From Chara braunii (taxonomy: Eukaryota; Streptophyta; Charophyceae; Charales; Characeae): a stretch of DNA of 20,449 nucleotides. The notes below the pieces were generated by a model. It ran no database searches, was not told the DNA's origin, and worked only from the letters and a program-made list of their open reading frames with translations. The DNA is taken from positions 114,357-134,805 of the forward strand of contig BFEA01000599.1 in NCBI GenBank assembly GCA_003427395.1, written 5' to 3'. Below, piece after piece: positions 8,938 to 17,273 of the stretch (position 1 is its first letter; every line of letters starts with the position of its first letter). The position numbers and the translations under genes were made by a program.

Positions 8938-8953
8938 GAGAGTGCGAAGGAGA
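8938..8953. repeat. Target-site duplication of the SINE, right copy
   Basis: This is the exact partner of 8239-8254. Its length of 16 bp fits LINE-type target-primed insertion and not integrase or a cut-and-paste transposase. Confidence 0.95.
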
Positions 8954-9699
8954 ACCTGTGCGGTGTGATGCGCCCTCTCCGTTTGGCCATCAGTTTGGGG
9001 GTAGCGAGCCGAACTTGGTTTGAGAGATGAGCCTCAGCGTTTGATGAGCGCCAACCAAAAATCGGACATGAACCGAGTGTCACGGTCGCAAACGATTTCC
9101 TTGGGGTAACCCTTGGTTTGAATCCAGCCGGCGTAAAGAACCTCAGCCAACTCCGGTGCCTTGGCATGATAGCGGCAAGGCAAAAGCATGGCGAACTTGG
9201 TGAGTCGGTCGACCACCGTGAGAATCCCATCCACTCCGGTCTTGTGCTTGGGGAACGGGCCGTTAATGTCCATGGCAATCACTTCCCTTCGCCGCAAGGG
9301 GACTGGTAACGGTCGCAACTCGCCGTACGGGCGATGATTGCGGGATTTGCAACGTCGACAAACCTCGCATGACTCACAATAGCGTGTGACGTCGTCGAGA
9401 AGGCCGGACCACCAAAAGCGCTCGCGAAGTCGGCCAATCGTACGAGTGACTCCAAAGTGTCCGGTGGCGGGAGCGTCGTGGAACTCGCCAAGAAGCCGTG
9501 TGCGCGAGTGTAAATCTCGTGGCACACAAAGAAGATCCTTCCCTCGCGAGTGCACGAGCAAGTACCCCTCTTGGATCCGACAGTGCGATGGCGCCGGATT
9601 AGGAGAGGAGCAATTTGCGTACTTGTCGCAAAACTCGGAGTCGACTTGGTAGTCGCGGATGAAGCTGTCCCGCAAGTCGTCGTTAATCTCAAAAGTTGA
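8954..9699 (-). pseudogene. pol: G2 integrase, zinc domain and catalytic core
   Basis: The HHCC zinc domain is visible as FHDAPATGHFG and CEVC (H66, H73, C103, C106 counted from 9675). The core has its first Asp in AMDINGPF (D136) and second Asp in VCDRDTRFM (D197). A TGA at 9034-9036 follows ALIKR. The frame then continues to YPQTDGQTE, with the catalytic Glu codon at 8977-8979. All three DDE residues are thus present. The text breaks at the SINE (8255-8937) and resumes beyond it. Confidence 0.9.
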
Positions 9700-9878
9700 G
9701 TAGACTGCGGTAAATGGTCCGGACGCCGTGAAAGAGCATCCGCAAAACGGTTTGACTTGCTCGGGATGTGGTCGGGGAAAAAGTCAAACTGGTCAATGAA
9801 AGCCATCCAACGGGCAATGGTGCTATTGACCGTGTCTTGGGTCTTGTAGAAGACCAATGGATTGTTATCCATTACCCA
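9700..9878 (-). pseudogene. pol: G2 RNase H C-terminal end
   Basis: In the same frame as the previous segment, after the TGA, it reads VMDNNPLVFYKTQD (RNase H Asp), ARWMAFIDQFDF, HIPSKSNRFADALSRRPDH (last RNase H Asp). This is the usual end of a Gypsy RNase H. Past about 9710 the frame yields unrelated text, while integrase text appears in another frame, so a small indel lies near there. The open frame itself runs on to 9279 without meaning. Confidence 0.85.
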
Positions 9879-10659
9879 TCAGAACTGCCGTCGACCGAGA
9901 AGAAAATGCAGCCAGCGCTTGAGCGCGTGTACGAAGGCCAATAATTCCTTCTTCCGTGCGTCGTCAATCAAGTGCACGGCGGGCACTTTCTTGCTAAAGT
10001 ACTCGATCGGGTGCTTGTCCACACCGTCATGTTGCTCGAGGACGGCACCAATGCCATAGCCGTACGCATCAGTAGTGACACCTGTCGGCAAAAGCAGATC
10101 GTAGATGCGCAACACTTCCGCGGATAGCAATGCGGCTTTGAGAGCCAAAAAGGAAGTTCGCGCATTGTCGTCGAAGTCGAATGGCCGGTCCTCGCATTGA
10201 AGCTTGGATAAAGGAGCCGCGATCGTCGAGTATCCCTTGATGAAGCGTTGATAGTAGCCGGCTAAGCCAAGGAAGGAACGAACATTTGTGACGGTCTTTG
10301 GCTCCGGCCACTCTTGGATGGCTTGAATCTTGTTTGGCAACGGACTGATGCCCTCCGGTGTGACAAAATGGCCTAAGTATTCCAGCTCTTGCCGGATAAA
10401 TTCGCACTTGTCGCGGTTGGCTTTGTACTTGGCGCGGCGGAGCGTTTCCAACACTCGTCGAAGGTGCTCAAGATGATCCTCCAATGTCCGGCTATAGACG
10501 AGAATGTCGTCTAAGTAGACTAGTACGAACCGGTCCAACATCGCACGGAACTCGTTGGTCATTGCCGCTTGAAAGGTCGCCGGGTCATTGGTGAGGCCAA
10601 AAGGCATAACGATCCACTCAAAATGCCCGTACCGTGTCTTGAACGCGGATATGTAGCAA
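9879..10659 (-). pseudogene. pol: G2 reverse transcriptase C-terminal half and RNase H
   Basis: The frame continues RT with MPFGLTNDPATFQ, the catalytic YLDD at 10506-10517, the thumb (KANRDKCEF, YLGHFVTPEGI) and the connection (SFLGLAGYYQRFI). RNase H follows: first Asp in TTDAYGYGIGAVLEQ, Glu in KKELLAFVHAL, then LLGRRQF. A TGA at 9879-9881 interrupts RNase H just before its next acidic motif, which continues in the same frame. This is the region that G1 lacks. Confidence 0.92.
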
Positions 10660-11606
10660 TCTTGGGGGTGGTACCGAGATTTGATGGTAGCCCGACTTCA
10701 AGTCCAACTTCGAGAAGAATTTCGCGCCGCCCAAACGCTCAAGAAGGTCGTCAATCTGCGGAAGAGGTCCCGCATTCTTGACGGTTTGTGCGTTGAGCTT
10801 GCGGTGGTCGATGCACAAGCGAAGATCCTTGTTCTTCTTCCGTACGAAGAGAAATGGCGCACCGTATGGTGAGCTACTAGGGCGGATCCATCCCTTGTCC
10901 AACAGATCATCGAGTTGTGCACGGAGAACCGCGAGCTCTTCCTCGCTCATGCGATAGATGCATCCTTTTGGTGGCACAGCACCGGCCTCAAGAATGATCT
11001 CGTGGGAGATCGGTCGATCCGGCACCACACTGGTAGGAGACTCGAAGATGTCGGTGAACTCGTCGAGCAGCCGTACCACTCTGGGGTCCGAAGACAAGTC
11101 CGTAGGTGAAGATTCGGTCGTCGCGGCGGCTCGTAGAAAACACAGGCCTATCTCGTCGGTCCGCTCGTAAGCGCAAGTGACCCGAAAAGACTTGGCCGTT
11201 ACAACTTGGCACCGGATCGAGGAGTGAGGAAGAGGAATGGTACACGGCACCTCGGCGCTGAAGGCGTCGCGAACGGTAAGTGTCCGCTGATGGAAGTTAA
11301 CCGTGTGATCCGCACTTGCAAGCCAAGGCATCCCCAAAATAATGTCAAAGTCCGTGTCTAAGACGTCAAACGTCACCGGTTCGCATGCATGAGGTGCGAA
11401 ATAAACCGGCACAACTTCAATGTAGCGATCGAGGAGTTGTTGCGTTCGACCGTCCGCCAACTTGATCGCCGTCGGGTTTGGCTTCCTTCGAACTTGAGCG
11501 CCAAGGCCGGCCCTTTGGATAAAGGACTGGCTGATGAAATTGCGAGTTGCGCCGCTATCCAGCAAAGCGCTGCAGGACGCTTGCCCAACTTGGATGCGGA
11601 ATAAAG
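10660..11606 (-). pseudogene. pol: G2 protease and N-terminal half of reverse transcriptase
   Basis: The aspartic protease has an intact active-site motif LLDSGATRNFIS (Asp codon 11557-11559) and the second conserved part DFDIILGMPWL. RT begins at about PPKGCIYRMSEEE, with WIRPSSSPYGAPFLFVRKK, LRLCIDHRKLN, the PLPQIDDLLERL motif and the catalytic Asp in FSKLDLKSGYHQ. The frame is lost between about 10690 and 10660, because RT text resumes in another frame as FKTRYGHFEW and MPFGLTN. The open frame ends in unrelated residues at 10618. Confidence 0.92.
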
Positions 11607-12115
11607 GAGCGGTGCGTTGTTATCATCGTACCGCTGCATGCGAAACTCGCGGGCCACCTTGGTAACATACGCAAGGATGTCCCCCACCGCAACCTCGTCA
11701 TCCGTCGACGAAGATGGTGGTGCATAGAAGGCTAAGTATGTGTGGAGATGGGCGCATAGTGCTGCGCATTGTGGTCCCGACAAGCAGCCTGTGGAAGGGA
11801 GAGGAAGCCATGCAAAATCCTCGGACGTCAACTGGTCCAAGACCTCTATGTTGAACTCGTGCTTCAAATCCCTTGAAGAACCACTTGAAGACGATCCATT
11901 GTTGTTGTTGCCGGACGGAGAAGAAGCCACACACACATCTTGTCATTGAGCTTGAGAACCCAGCGAAGGAACGAGCCAGGCAGCATAGTCCTCATAAGAA
12001 TACAAGAGAGGACTGTCGACTTCCGCATGGTGCTCGGAATGAAGAGAGGTTGCTCGTGAAGCAACCGATTTCGAAAGCGTCGAGAGTGCAGCCGCATCAC
12101 TCTCTACGGTGCTCA
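11607..12115 (-). pseudogene. G2 gag-protease linker region
   Basis: This is the region between the zinc knuckle and the protease. One frame is open except for a stop at 11943-11945. It reads through an Asn/Ser-rich patch and then a stretch with FNIEVLDQLTSEDFAWLPLP. I recognise no domain. The position suggests a spacer or protease prodomain. The stop and the frame changes on both sides mean that the original product cannot be fixed from this copy. Confidence 0.5.
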
Positions 12116-12628
12116 CTTTCCCGAAGGGAATTTGCCTTTGACTGGCGTGGGGCACGTTGCGGTGTCGTGCACCGCGCTGTTGCACCACAAGCAGTATCGG
12201 TACTTAGTACGGATGCGGTACACGCCTTCCGAGGTACCGTAATGTGTCCAAGGCTCTTGAGCCGCTGGTCCGGCCCCGGGGGCCGAATTGGTGTGTGTCT
12301 TCGGTTTGCCGCGTCCTCGCCCTCTGGCGGAGTGGCCACCATCCCGGGCGGCTGCCAATCTGTCTCCTTCGTCAGAAGCGGCAGCCTCGTTTGAAGTGTC
12401 GGTCGCTGTAGTTGCTGCGACCACGGCCACTTTCGGCCAATGCTGTCCTCTGCCCTGACCTGCAGCAGACGAATGGCCCAAATTCTTGGCTTCGATGTTC
12501 GTCACGATGATCTGCGAGGCTTTATCAAAAAGCTGCTCACTTGTGGTAAGCGTCTCCACAACTTGCGTCAAGGCGTTCTGCAACGCCGGGCAGCTCCTCC
12601 TGATGAAGAAGGTGCTTGATAGCGACAA
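12113..12628 (-). pseudogene. gag: G2 gag, C-terminal segment with intact zinc knuckle
   Basis: The frame picks up the end of the gag core (ALTQVVETLTTSEQLFDKAS). It then runs through a basic Arg/Gly-rich stretch (ARGRGRGKPK) to a perfect CX2CX4HX4C nucleocapsid knuckle, CLWCNSAVHDTATC, residues 146-159, at 12152-12193. Knuckles of this type bind the element RNA. The text changes frame again near 12.11 kb. Confidence 0.87.
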
Positions 12629-13406
12629 ATGTCAACGGCAAGTTGGGCGTGGATGCCAAGCGTTGGTACTCGGTGATCCAGTCCGTGCTTGGCAGGTCGT
12701 TTTGATAGAACCGTTGAAGTTTCTCGGCTTCCTGAAGCTCGGGCAGCTCCACTTGGAGCTGCTTATGCCATGTTGCCTTGAGATCAGCCCAACTGATCTT
12801 CGTATGCAGCTCGGAGACTGTGACATTGTGCGTGGACAACATGTTGTCCAGCCATGCCTGGCACACGCCCCCTGAGCGGGAGTATAAGTATGCGTGCCGG
12901 TTCGGGTTGATGACGTGGTGAATGTCCAACTTCAACTCGAACTGCCGCCACCATAGGTTCGGGTTAGTCTTCGTTGCATCGCAGAAGATCGGTAGTCCGT
13001 CAAACTTTGGGATGGTCTCGGGAGTAGTCGTGGTCGGACTAGCTGCGGCGGCACAAATCTGCTGGTCAATCCGCTGATTTGTCGCTAGAGTGCCGTCCTT
13101 GAGCGTCTCGACGTCGATTTCCAAGACGTTGACGCGGTCCGTCAAGTTGGAGGGTCCGACGGGGGTGGCTGTTGCAAGTTGCTGTTCCAGCCGACGTACC
13201 CGGTCAAGCAGTTCATCAATAATTTGAATCTGCTTCCGGACCAGGGTGTCCATGCAGAGGATGTCCTCTTGCTGTGCTGCACAGGTGGCGACCAAGTCGC
13301 TCACATGTTCGATTGTGGTTGCAAGGCCACGCACAACAGAGGGGGCACCCTCCTCTTCAGCAGCCACTGCACATTCGTCGGCGATCACCTCGATATCCCC
13401 TCGCAT
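12537..13406 (-). pseudogene. gag: G2 gag, central capsid-like core
   Basis: This is a 289-codon frame. The first 130 residues are helical with heptad-like Leu/Val spacing (IIDELLDRVRRLEQQLA, VNVLEIDVETLKDG). A Thr/Pro linker follows, then a retrotransposon gag core: IPKFDGLPIF, LWWRQFELKLDIH, AWLDNML, WADLKATWHKQL and FYQNDLPSTDWITEYQRL. This is the part expected to form the particle shell. The text leaves this frame near 12.59 kb. Confidence 0.82.
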
Positions 13407-13663
13407 TCGAGGAGTTTGTCTCGACGTAGTCGACGGCGTTCGTCTGCGGCCTTCCTTGCTGCCTCAGCGTCCGCCTGTCGCTGCTGTTCACCGAGGCGAC
13501 GTTGTTCCTCTGCTTCCTCATCTTCCTTCTTAAGTGTGGATGTTGCCGCAGCTGCCCGTTGCTTGAATTCTGCTACCATGTCCAGCATGCGGGCCTCATA
13601 GGCCTCGGTAGTCTCGCCTGGCTGCTGATCCATGCCGCTTGTCTTTGAGCGGGTGAGCACCAT
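13385..13663 (-). pseudogene. gag: G2 gag, N-terminal coiled-coil segment
   Basis: It opens with MVLTRSKTSGMDQQPGE, with the ATG in the context tgcATGg. Next comes a highly charged Glu/Arg/Ala helix (LKKEDEEAEEQRRLGEQQRQ and on) that is probably a coiled coil. The frame closes at 13385 while the matching text continues in another frame from about 13400, after a GGGG run, suggesting a one-base loss there. A longer open frame to 13750 exists, but the added residues look like translated leader. Confidence 0.75.
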
Positions 13664-14389
13664 GCACTGACGTGACCTGCTGCTGCGGTGATTGGTTGCT
13701 GACGTGGCACTGCTGCCGTGTCCTGCTGACGTGGCCTGCTGACGTGGCAACTCACCAATGGCGCCGCAGGGGGTACCCGGAGGGAGATAGAGAAGACCAG
13801 AGGGGGCAACAACTTAGGTGGGGAGGGGTGGGATAAATCGCCAGATAAGGAGCCACTAATCAAAAAAGAAAAGTTTGAACTTTGCCAAAAAAAATCGAGA
13901 AAAAGAAAAAAATACTCGTTTGCAAGTTCGGTAGGCCTCCCAAGTCCCCTGAAGTGCGAAATTATCCATGAGAAAAATTTTGAACTTTCAGACCGCAAAT
14001 GATTTTTTGATAAAAGAATTCCAAAAATGAAGTACACAAAATTTCTTTTCGGAATTACTCAGATGAGAGTACGCGCAGTTGGAGACTGATAACTGCAAGA
14101 GGGATTCCCGTACCGTTTTCAAAAAAACGGATTTCGGAATAAAAATATTCCGGATTTCCAAATAATGGGAAATTGCAAAAGGAAATCGAAATTTTTGAAA
14201 AAGAAGATATTCCGGACTTTCAACAACGAAATTTTGAATTTTCAGAAGAAAAACGAAATCGAAAATTTCAGATATTGCGCTATTGCGATTTTCCACAACA
14301 GAAATAGTGAGAAAACAAAATCCAAGAAAAGAAAAAAATTTTGATTTTCGCACACGTGTCATATCAGGTTGTCCTGATTCACGTGCGGT
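13664..14389 (-). other. 5' leader of G2, A/T-rich
   Basis: This is the region between the primer-binding site and the gag ATG. On the plus strand 13855-14345 is strongly A-rich with recurring gaaattt, aaaatttt and ttttcag words. On the minus strand, the element RNA, it is T-rich. The contrast with the GC-rich surroundings is sharp. Open frames here (such as 13988-14527 and 13573-14037, minus) have no recognisable domain and I do not call them. Confidence 0.7.
13668..13747. promoter_or_regulatory. Cluster of four TGACGTG(G/A) motifs just upstream of G2 gag
   Basis: On the plus strand TGACGTGA lies at 13668-13675 and TGACGTGG at 13700-13707, 13727-13734 and 13740-13747. The TGACGTGG core is a known plant bZIP-binding type (C/G-box hybrid). 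The copies sit in longer similar words (tgctgacgtgg), so the cluster may be only a short tandem repeat. Function is unproven. Confidence 0.4.
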
Positions 14390-14401
14390 GTTCCGATACC
14401 A
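14390..14401 (-). other. Primer-binding site of G2
   Basis: It reads TGGTATCGGAAC on the minus strand, two bases inside the 5' LTR. The TGGTATC start is that of sites complementary to the 3' end of initiator methionine tRNA. The base after TGGTATC is G, where the common plant site has A. The same G occurs in the G1 site. Confidence 0.85.
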
Positions 14402-14403
14402 AC

Positions 14404-14526
14404 TGTTACATGCCCAGTTGGGCGATGTACATAATAACCAAGGATCCGCAATGTGATGAAAAGGACTGAATGGACAATGCAGTGCAAGTGAAATCTCAAC
14501 GAGCAGTGTACACTCTGATACATACA
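14404..14526 (-). repeat. 5' LTR of G2 (123 bp)
   Basis: This is the partner of 7322-7444. Its inner end TGTAACA is followed after two bases by the primer-binding site, which fixes the boundary. Outside it the plus strand continues aaatggtgctttacagcg. If the CAGCG at 14540-14544 is a true target duplication, the original LTR would have been 13 or more bases longer at this end. Confidence 0.88.
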
Positions 14527-14883
14527 AAATGGTGCTTTACAGCGCAGTGGAAGACTTAGATACAAGTCCTGACCTGACCGGGACTGACCTCTTTTACATA
14601 GTACAAGATAGCGAAGCAGAAGGCTAGAATACTAATGACGAGCCCAATCAATGTCGCAATGCAGACTAAACATACATTATTTTCACCACCAGGTGTGAAG
14701 GGGGCCCGACGCTATACACAGGAAGAGGCGCCAGGTCCAGCCATGCACAGGCGAAGAGGAGGGGATCAAACGAAGAGGAGGGGAGAGATGGGAAAGTTGT
14801 CAACACCAAATCTCATTACAAGTCCCAACTAATCCCTCGTCAAAATGTCTGAAGTCCAATGTCGAGTCTGGATCCAAATGTCA

Positions 14884-14888
<5 letters not shown>

Positions 14889-14957
<69 letters not shown>
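14889..14957. repeat. (CT)n microsatellite
   Basis: Uninterrupted CT dinucleotides over 69 bases. Confidence 0.98.
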
Positions 14958-14961
<4 letters not shown>

Positions 14962-15002
14962 TCTGCTGATGCAGTGAAGTCAGATATCGAGAGGGTGAGA
15001 GN

Positions 15003-15052
<50 letters not shown>

Positions 15053-15092
15053 TCTGCTGATGCAGTGAAGTCAGATATCGAGAGGGTGAGAG
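14958..15092. repeat. Duplicated 44-bp block around an undetermined base, probably an assembly artefact
   Basis: The 44 bases at 14958-15001 (atagtctgctgatgcagtga onward) are repeated exactly at 15049-15092. Each copy follows a CT tract, and a single N at 15002 separates the first copy from the second tract. This is the pattern expected when two sequence ends that overlap in a microsatellite are joined without merging. Confidence 0.8.
15003..15048. repeat. (TC)n microsatellite
   Basis: Uninterrupted TC dinucleotides over 46 bases, starting immediately after the N at 15002. Confidence 0.98.
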
Positions 15093-15274
15093 GGAGATGG
15101 TTGACTGAGAAGAGGAAGAAGAAGAACTCTCTCTCTCTCATATGCCAGGTACTAACCTGTGAAGGTGGCGCTGTGCTGCAGGTACCTTGAAGACGAAGCT
15201 GGAGCGATGGCGCTCCAGGTAAGCCCCTCTGGCCTCCGCCCAATCTCTCTCTCTATGGTACTACTCTAGCTATG

Positions 15275-15362
15275 GCGCTCAGCGCTGAAGACTACTGCTA
15301 ACGCTACAAAGCGCCCAGCGCTGAAGACTACTGCTAGCGCCCAGCGCTGAAGACTACTGCTA
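15275..15362. repeat. 26-bp minisatellite, three units
   Basis: Units at 15275-15300, 15311-15336 and 15337-15362 share GCGCYCAGCGCTGAAGACTA plus CTGCTA. The first is set off by a 10-base spacer. Units two and three are identical and abut. The AGCGCT core is palindromic. Confidence 0.93.
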
Positions 15363-15490
15363 GCGCTAATACTACTCCTGCAGCGCTCCTCCAGAGTGCT
15401 GCTGCCGAATCCTGAAGACTACCTCCTGCCTCCTGAACTGCTCGTGAAGTGCCTGGGAAGTACTTAGGAACTACCTACCGGCCTGCAGGG

Positions 15491-15518
15491 CGGGCCAGTC
15501 CTATATAGTGCTGGCCCG
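15491..15518. repeat. Perfect 8-bp inverted repeat with TATATA loop
   Basis: CGGGCCAG (15491-15498) and CTGGCCCG (15511-15518) flank the 12-base loop tcctatatagtg. It could form a hairpin or a cruciform. No function is assigned. Confidence 0.8.
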
Positions 15519-15680
15519 TCCAGGAGGCTGCTCTTGCCAATGCCTCAACGTGCCAGACCCTGAGGTTGAAGCTCAAACAAAGGTTGTCTTGAAAATAGTG
15601 AGCTAAGAACCGTGGTCTGGTGCCTGAGTTTCGGGGCAGGCCGAACTCATGAGGTCCCGGAAATGGCCCTCAGTTTCAGG

Positions 15681-15812
15681 CTGAAAACACTCAGGGCCGG
15701 AAAGGCCCTGATTTAGCCTGAAACGACACAGGGCCTGTAGGCCCTTGTTTTCAGGCTTTCAGGCTGAAACGACACAAGGCCTGTAGGCCCTTGTTTTCAG
15801 GCTTTTGGCATG
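15681..15812. repeat. Degenerate 37-46 bp tandem repeat
   Basis: The word CTGAAA(A)CGACAC and its variants start near 15681, 15718 and 15764, each followed by a GGCCNNNNGGCCC-type stretch and TTTCAGGC. The best-conserved pair (from 15720 and 15766) has a 46-base period. A weaker unit follows at about 15811. Confidence 0.8.
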
Positions 15813-15871
15813 AAAACGTCATGGGTCTGGAAATGGCCCGTGCAGCCTGTTGCAGGTGCAACATGTAACAC

Positions 15872-16090
15872 CATAGTGCACAAACCGATTTAAAATAAAT
15901 AAAATAATTAATCGGTCACTATGTCAGAGTCTACACATTCGGGTCCAACAGGTAAGTCCAGATTCCTACAAACGAAACTATTTTTAATTAATTAGTCCAC
16001 GAACAGAAAGCAGATCTCTACCTATTGTTGTCTGTCAGATGTCAATGGTTGTACATCCTAACTAATCAAAATAAAAATAGAACTGTTTGC
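15872..16090. other. AT-rich island with inverted repeats
   Basis: CATAGTG...ACCGATT and AATCGGT...CACTATG form nested inverted repeats around an AT loop at about 15872-15924. A second partial inverted pair contains CTATTTTTA and AAAAATAG near 15988 and 16070. It could be a fragment of a small inverted-repeat element. I see no target duplication. Confidence 0.4.
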
Positions 16091-16395
16091 ATGGCTGTTT
16101 GCAGAGTGGAATCTTTCCCGAATTGATCACCTGGAACCTACCCCTCCCTCAGTTCTTCTTGATTGTCTCTTGATGTCAGCGTTCCTGAGCATCCGGATAG
16201 CGTGCGTGTCTAAAGGTGTGCACACGGCCCACCCCCGTGCCCCGAGTATATGCTGAGTTGGCCAGCCCTGCACAATGTTTACCTTCATGTGCGGCGAGCC
16301 TTACACCGACCAATTGGCTGATCAAGAGGCGTTTAAGGACGGCCCCCGAAGTCCTCAACAATTATTTAACGTCACAGACAGGACGACGATCATAA

Positions 16396-16430
16396 CCAAT
16401 GGAAGGTAACCCCGCCGGTACTTATTTATA
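16396..16430 (+). promoter_or_regulatory. Possible CCAAT and TATA pair
   Basis: CCAAT at 16396-16400 is followed 22 bases later by TATTTATA at 16423-16430, a promoter-like arrangement pointing right. No coding region follows, and such words occur by chance, so this is a weak call. Confidence 0.25.
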
Positions 16431-17249
16431 GACGCCCGATACTTGTCTCCCCTGTAGGGCTGGCCTGCCCCTCATAACCCATCTATCAGCGCAGCAGGCA
16501 GACAAAGGACAAAGCAGCAAAGCATGCGTGCTCTACTCCCGGTGGGTTGGCATGGTGACCGTGACCCAGTGCTTCGTCCAGGGCCCTTCAGATAGCTCCA
16601 CCCTCTCCTTCCAGATGCTCCACGTGAACAATGTCGACTCTCAAGGTTGAGCGCACTTGACTCCTCACATGAGAGGACTCTCAAGACAGAACACACATCC
16701 TCATGGTAAGAAGTGTTGAAGAGGGTAGATAAGGTTAAGAGCAACGTAGCTCAAAATAGCTGCCCCCAACCACAAATATTCTCACCAGATGACCTGATGT
16801 CAATTGTGATGACCAATCCCTCCTTCGGCACAACCAGCATTATCCCGCCGTTCCACTTCAGCATCAATCGTTCATCAGATAGTTCTCATCACACTGCGAA
16901 CACCCAATAATCACCACGTAGCCTTCCTGGCGATACCCCTGTTATGATTCTGGTTGTTTGTTGTCTGATGACCAACACTCACTCACATAGACTTCCAAGT
17001 ATGCCCATACATACACAGAAGGAAGGGGAGAGGATAGGAGTATCACACCGCACAGGGAGAGATAACACATCGGAAGACTTGACCATGCGATATGACAGGG
17101 TACACTGAAAGTGCAATTCACTCCACTCAATCCTCACAACCAGTCATAAACATCCAGGAAACAATGAAACTATGATAGGCAAAACCCAGTTACACACTGT
17201 TTATTAAACTCAGAGTCTCGAATTGTCAGGATAACTTCAGAACTACAGT

Positions 17250-17273
17250 GCGCTGCTCAGGAATGAGCAGCGC
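17250..17273 (+). repeat. Perfect 10-bp hairpin with GGAA tetraloop
   Basis: GCGCTGCTCA (17250-17259) and TGAGCAGCGC (17264-17273) are exactly complementary around GGAA. As plus-strand RNA the loop is of the stable GNRA type. The G1 RNA is the opposite strand, so relevance to G1 is uncertain. Confidence 0.88.

Larger units (their letters stand above)
7432..13663 (-). pseudogene. gag-pol: G2 gag-pol, disrupted by frameshifts, two stops and a SINE
   Basis: The start is the ATG at 13661-13663 (MVLTRSKTSGMDQQPGE), the first Met of the recognisable gag-like text. Going downstream the homologous text changes frame near 13.39-13.40, 12.59, 12.11, 11.61, 10.66-10.69 and 9.71 kb. In-frame TGA codons lie at 9879-9881 and 9034-9036. 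The SINE at 8255-8937 splits the integrase but adds 699 bases with its duplication, so the frame is kept. Unlike G1, every pol domain including RNase H is present. The breaks are scattered and I regard them as decay, not programmed frameshifting. Confidence 0.88.
7322..14526 (-). mobile_element. G2: Ty3/Gypsy chromovirus with 123-bp LTRs, nested in the G1 leader
   Basis: G2 is a second minus-strand element. It has terminal direct repeats of 123 bp, a primer-binding site at 14390-14401, a leader, then gag, protease, RT, RNase H, integrase and a chromodomain-like tail. It lies 57 bases upstream of the G1 gag ATG and so interrupts the G1 leader, which means it is younger than G1. The coding region is decayed by about six frameshifts, two in-frame TGA codons and a SINE insertion. 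LTRs of 123 bp are very short for Gypsy. No identical 5-bp repeat abuts the LTR ends. CAGCG occurs at 7316-7320 and 14540-14544, but these are 1 and 13 bases away from the ends. The pol frame runs straight into the 3' LTR without a polypurine tract, suggesting a deletion at that boundary. Confidence 0.88.

Noticed and set aside
13385-13406. Programmed frameshift in G2 gag
   Set aside because: Five other frame changes occur in the same copy, including within RT, so decay or sequencing error at a G run is more likely.
14555-14585. Similarity of gacctgaccgggactgacc to gacctagaccggactgact at about 17836-17855 as possible LTRs of a fourth element
   Set aside because: The match does not extend beyond about 20 bases on either side and the sequence is low in complexity.
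15275-15812. CRISPR-like repeat array
   Set aside because: Units are tandem with no regular unique spacers, there are no cas-type proteins, and the DNA is eukaryotic.
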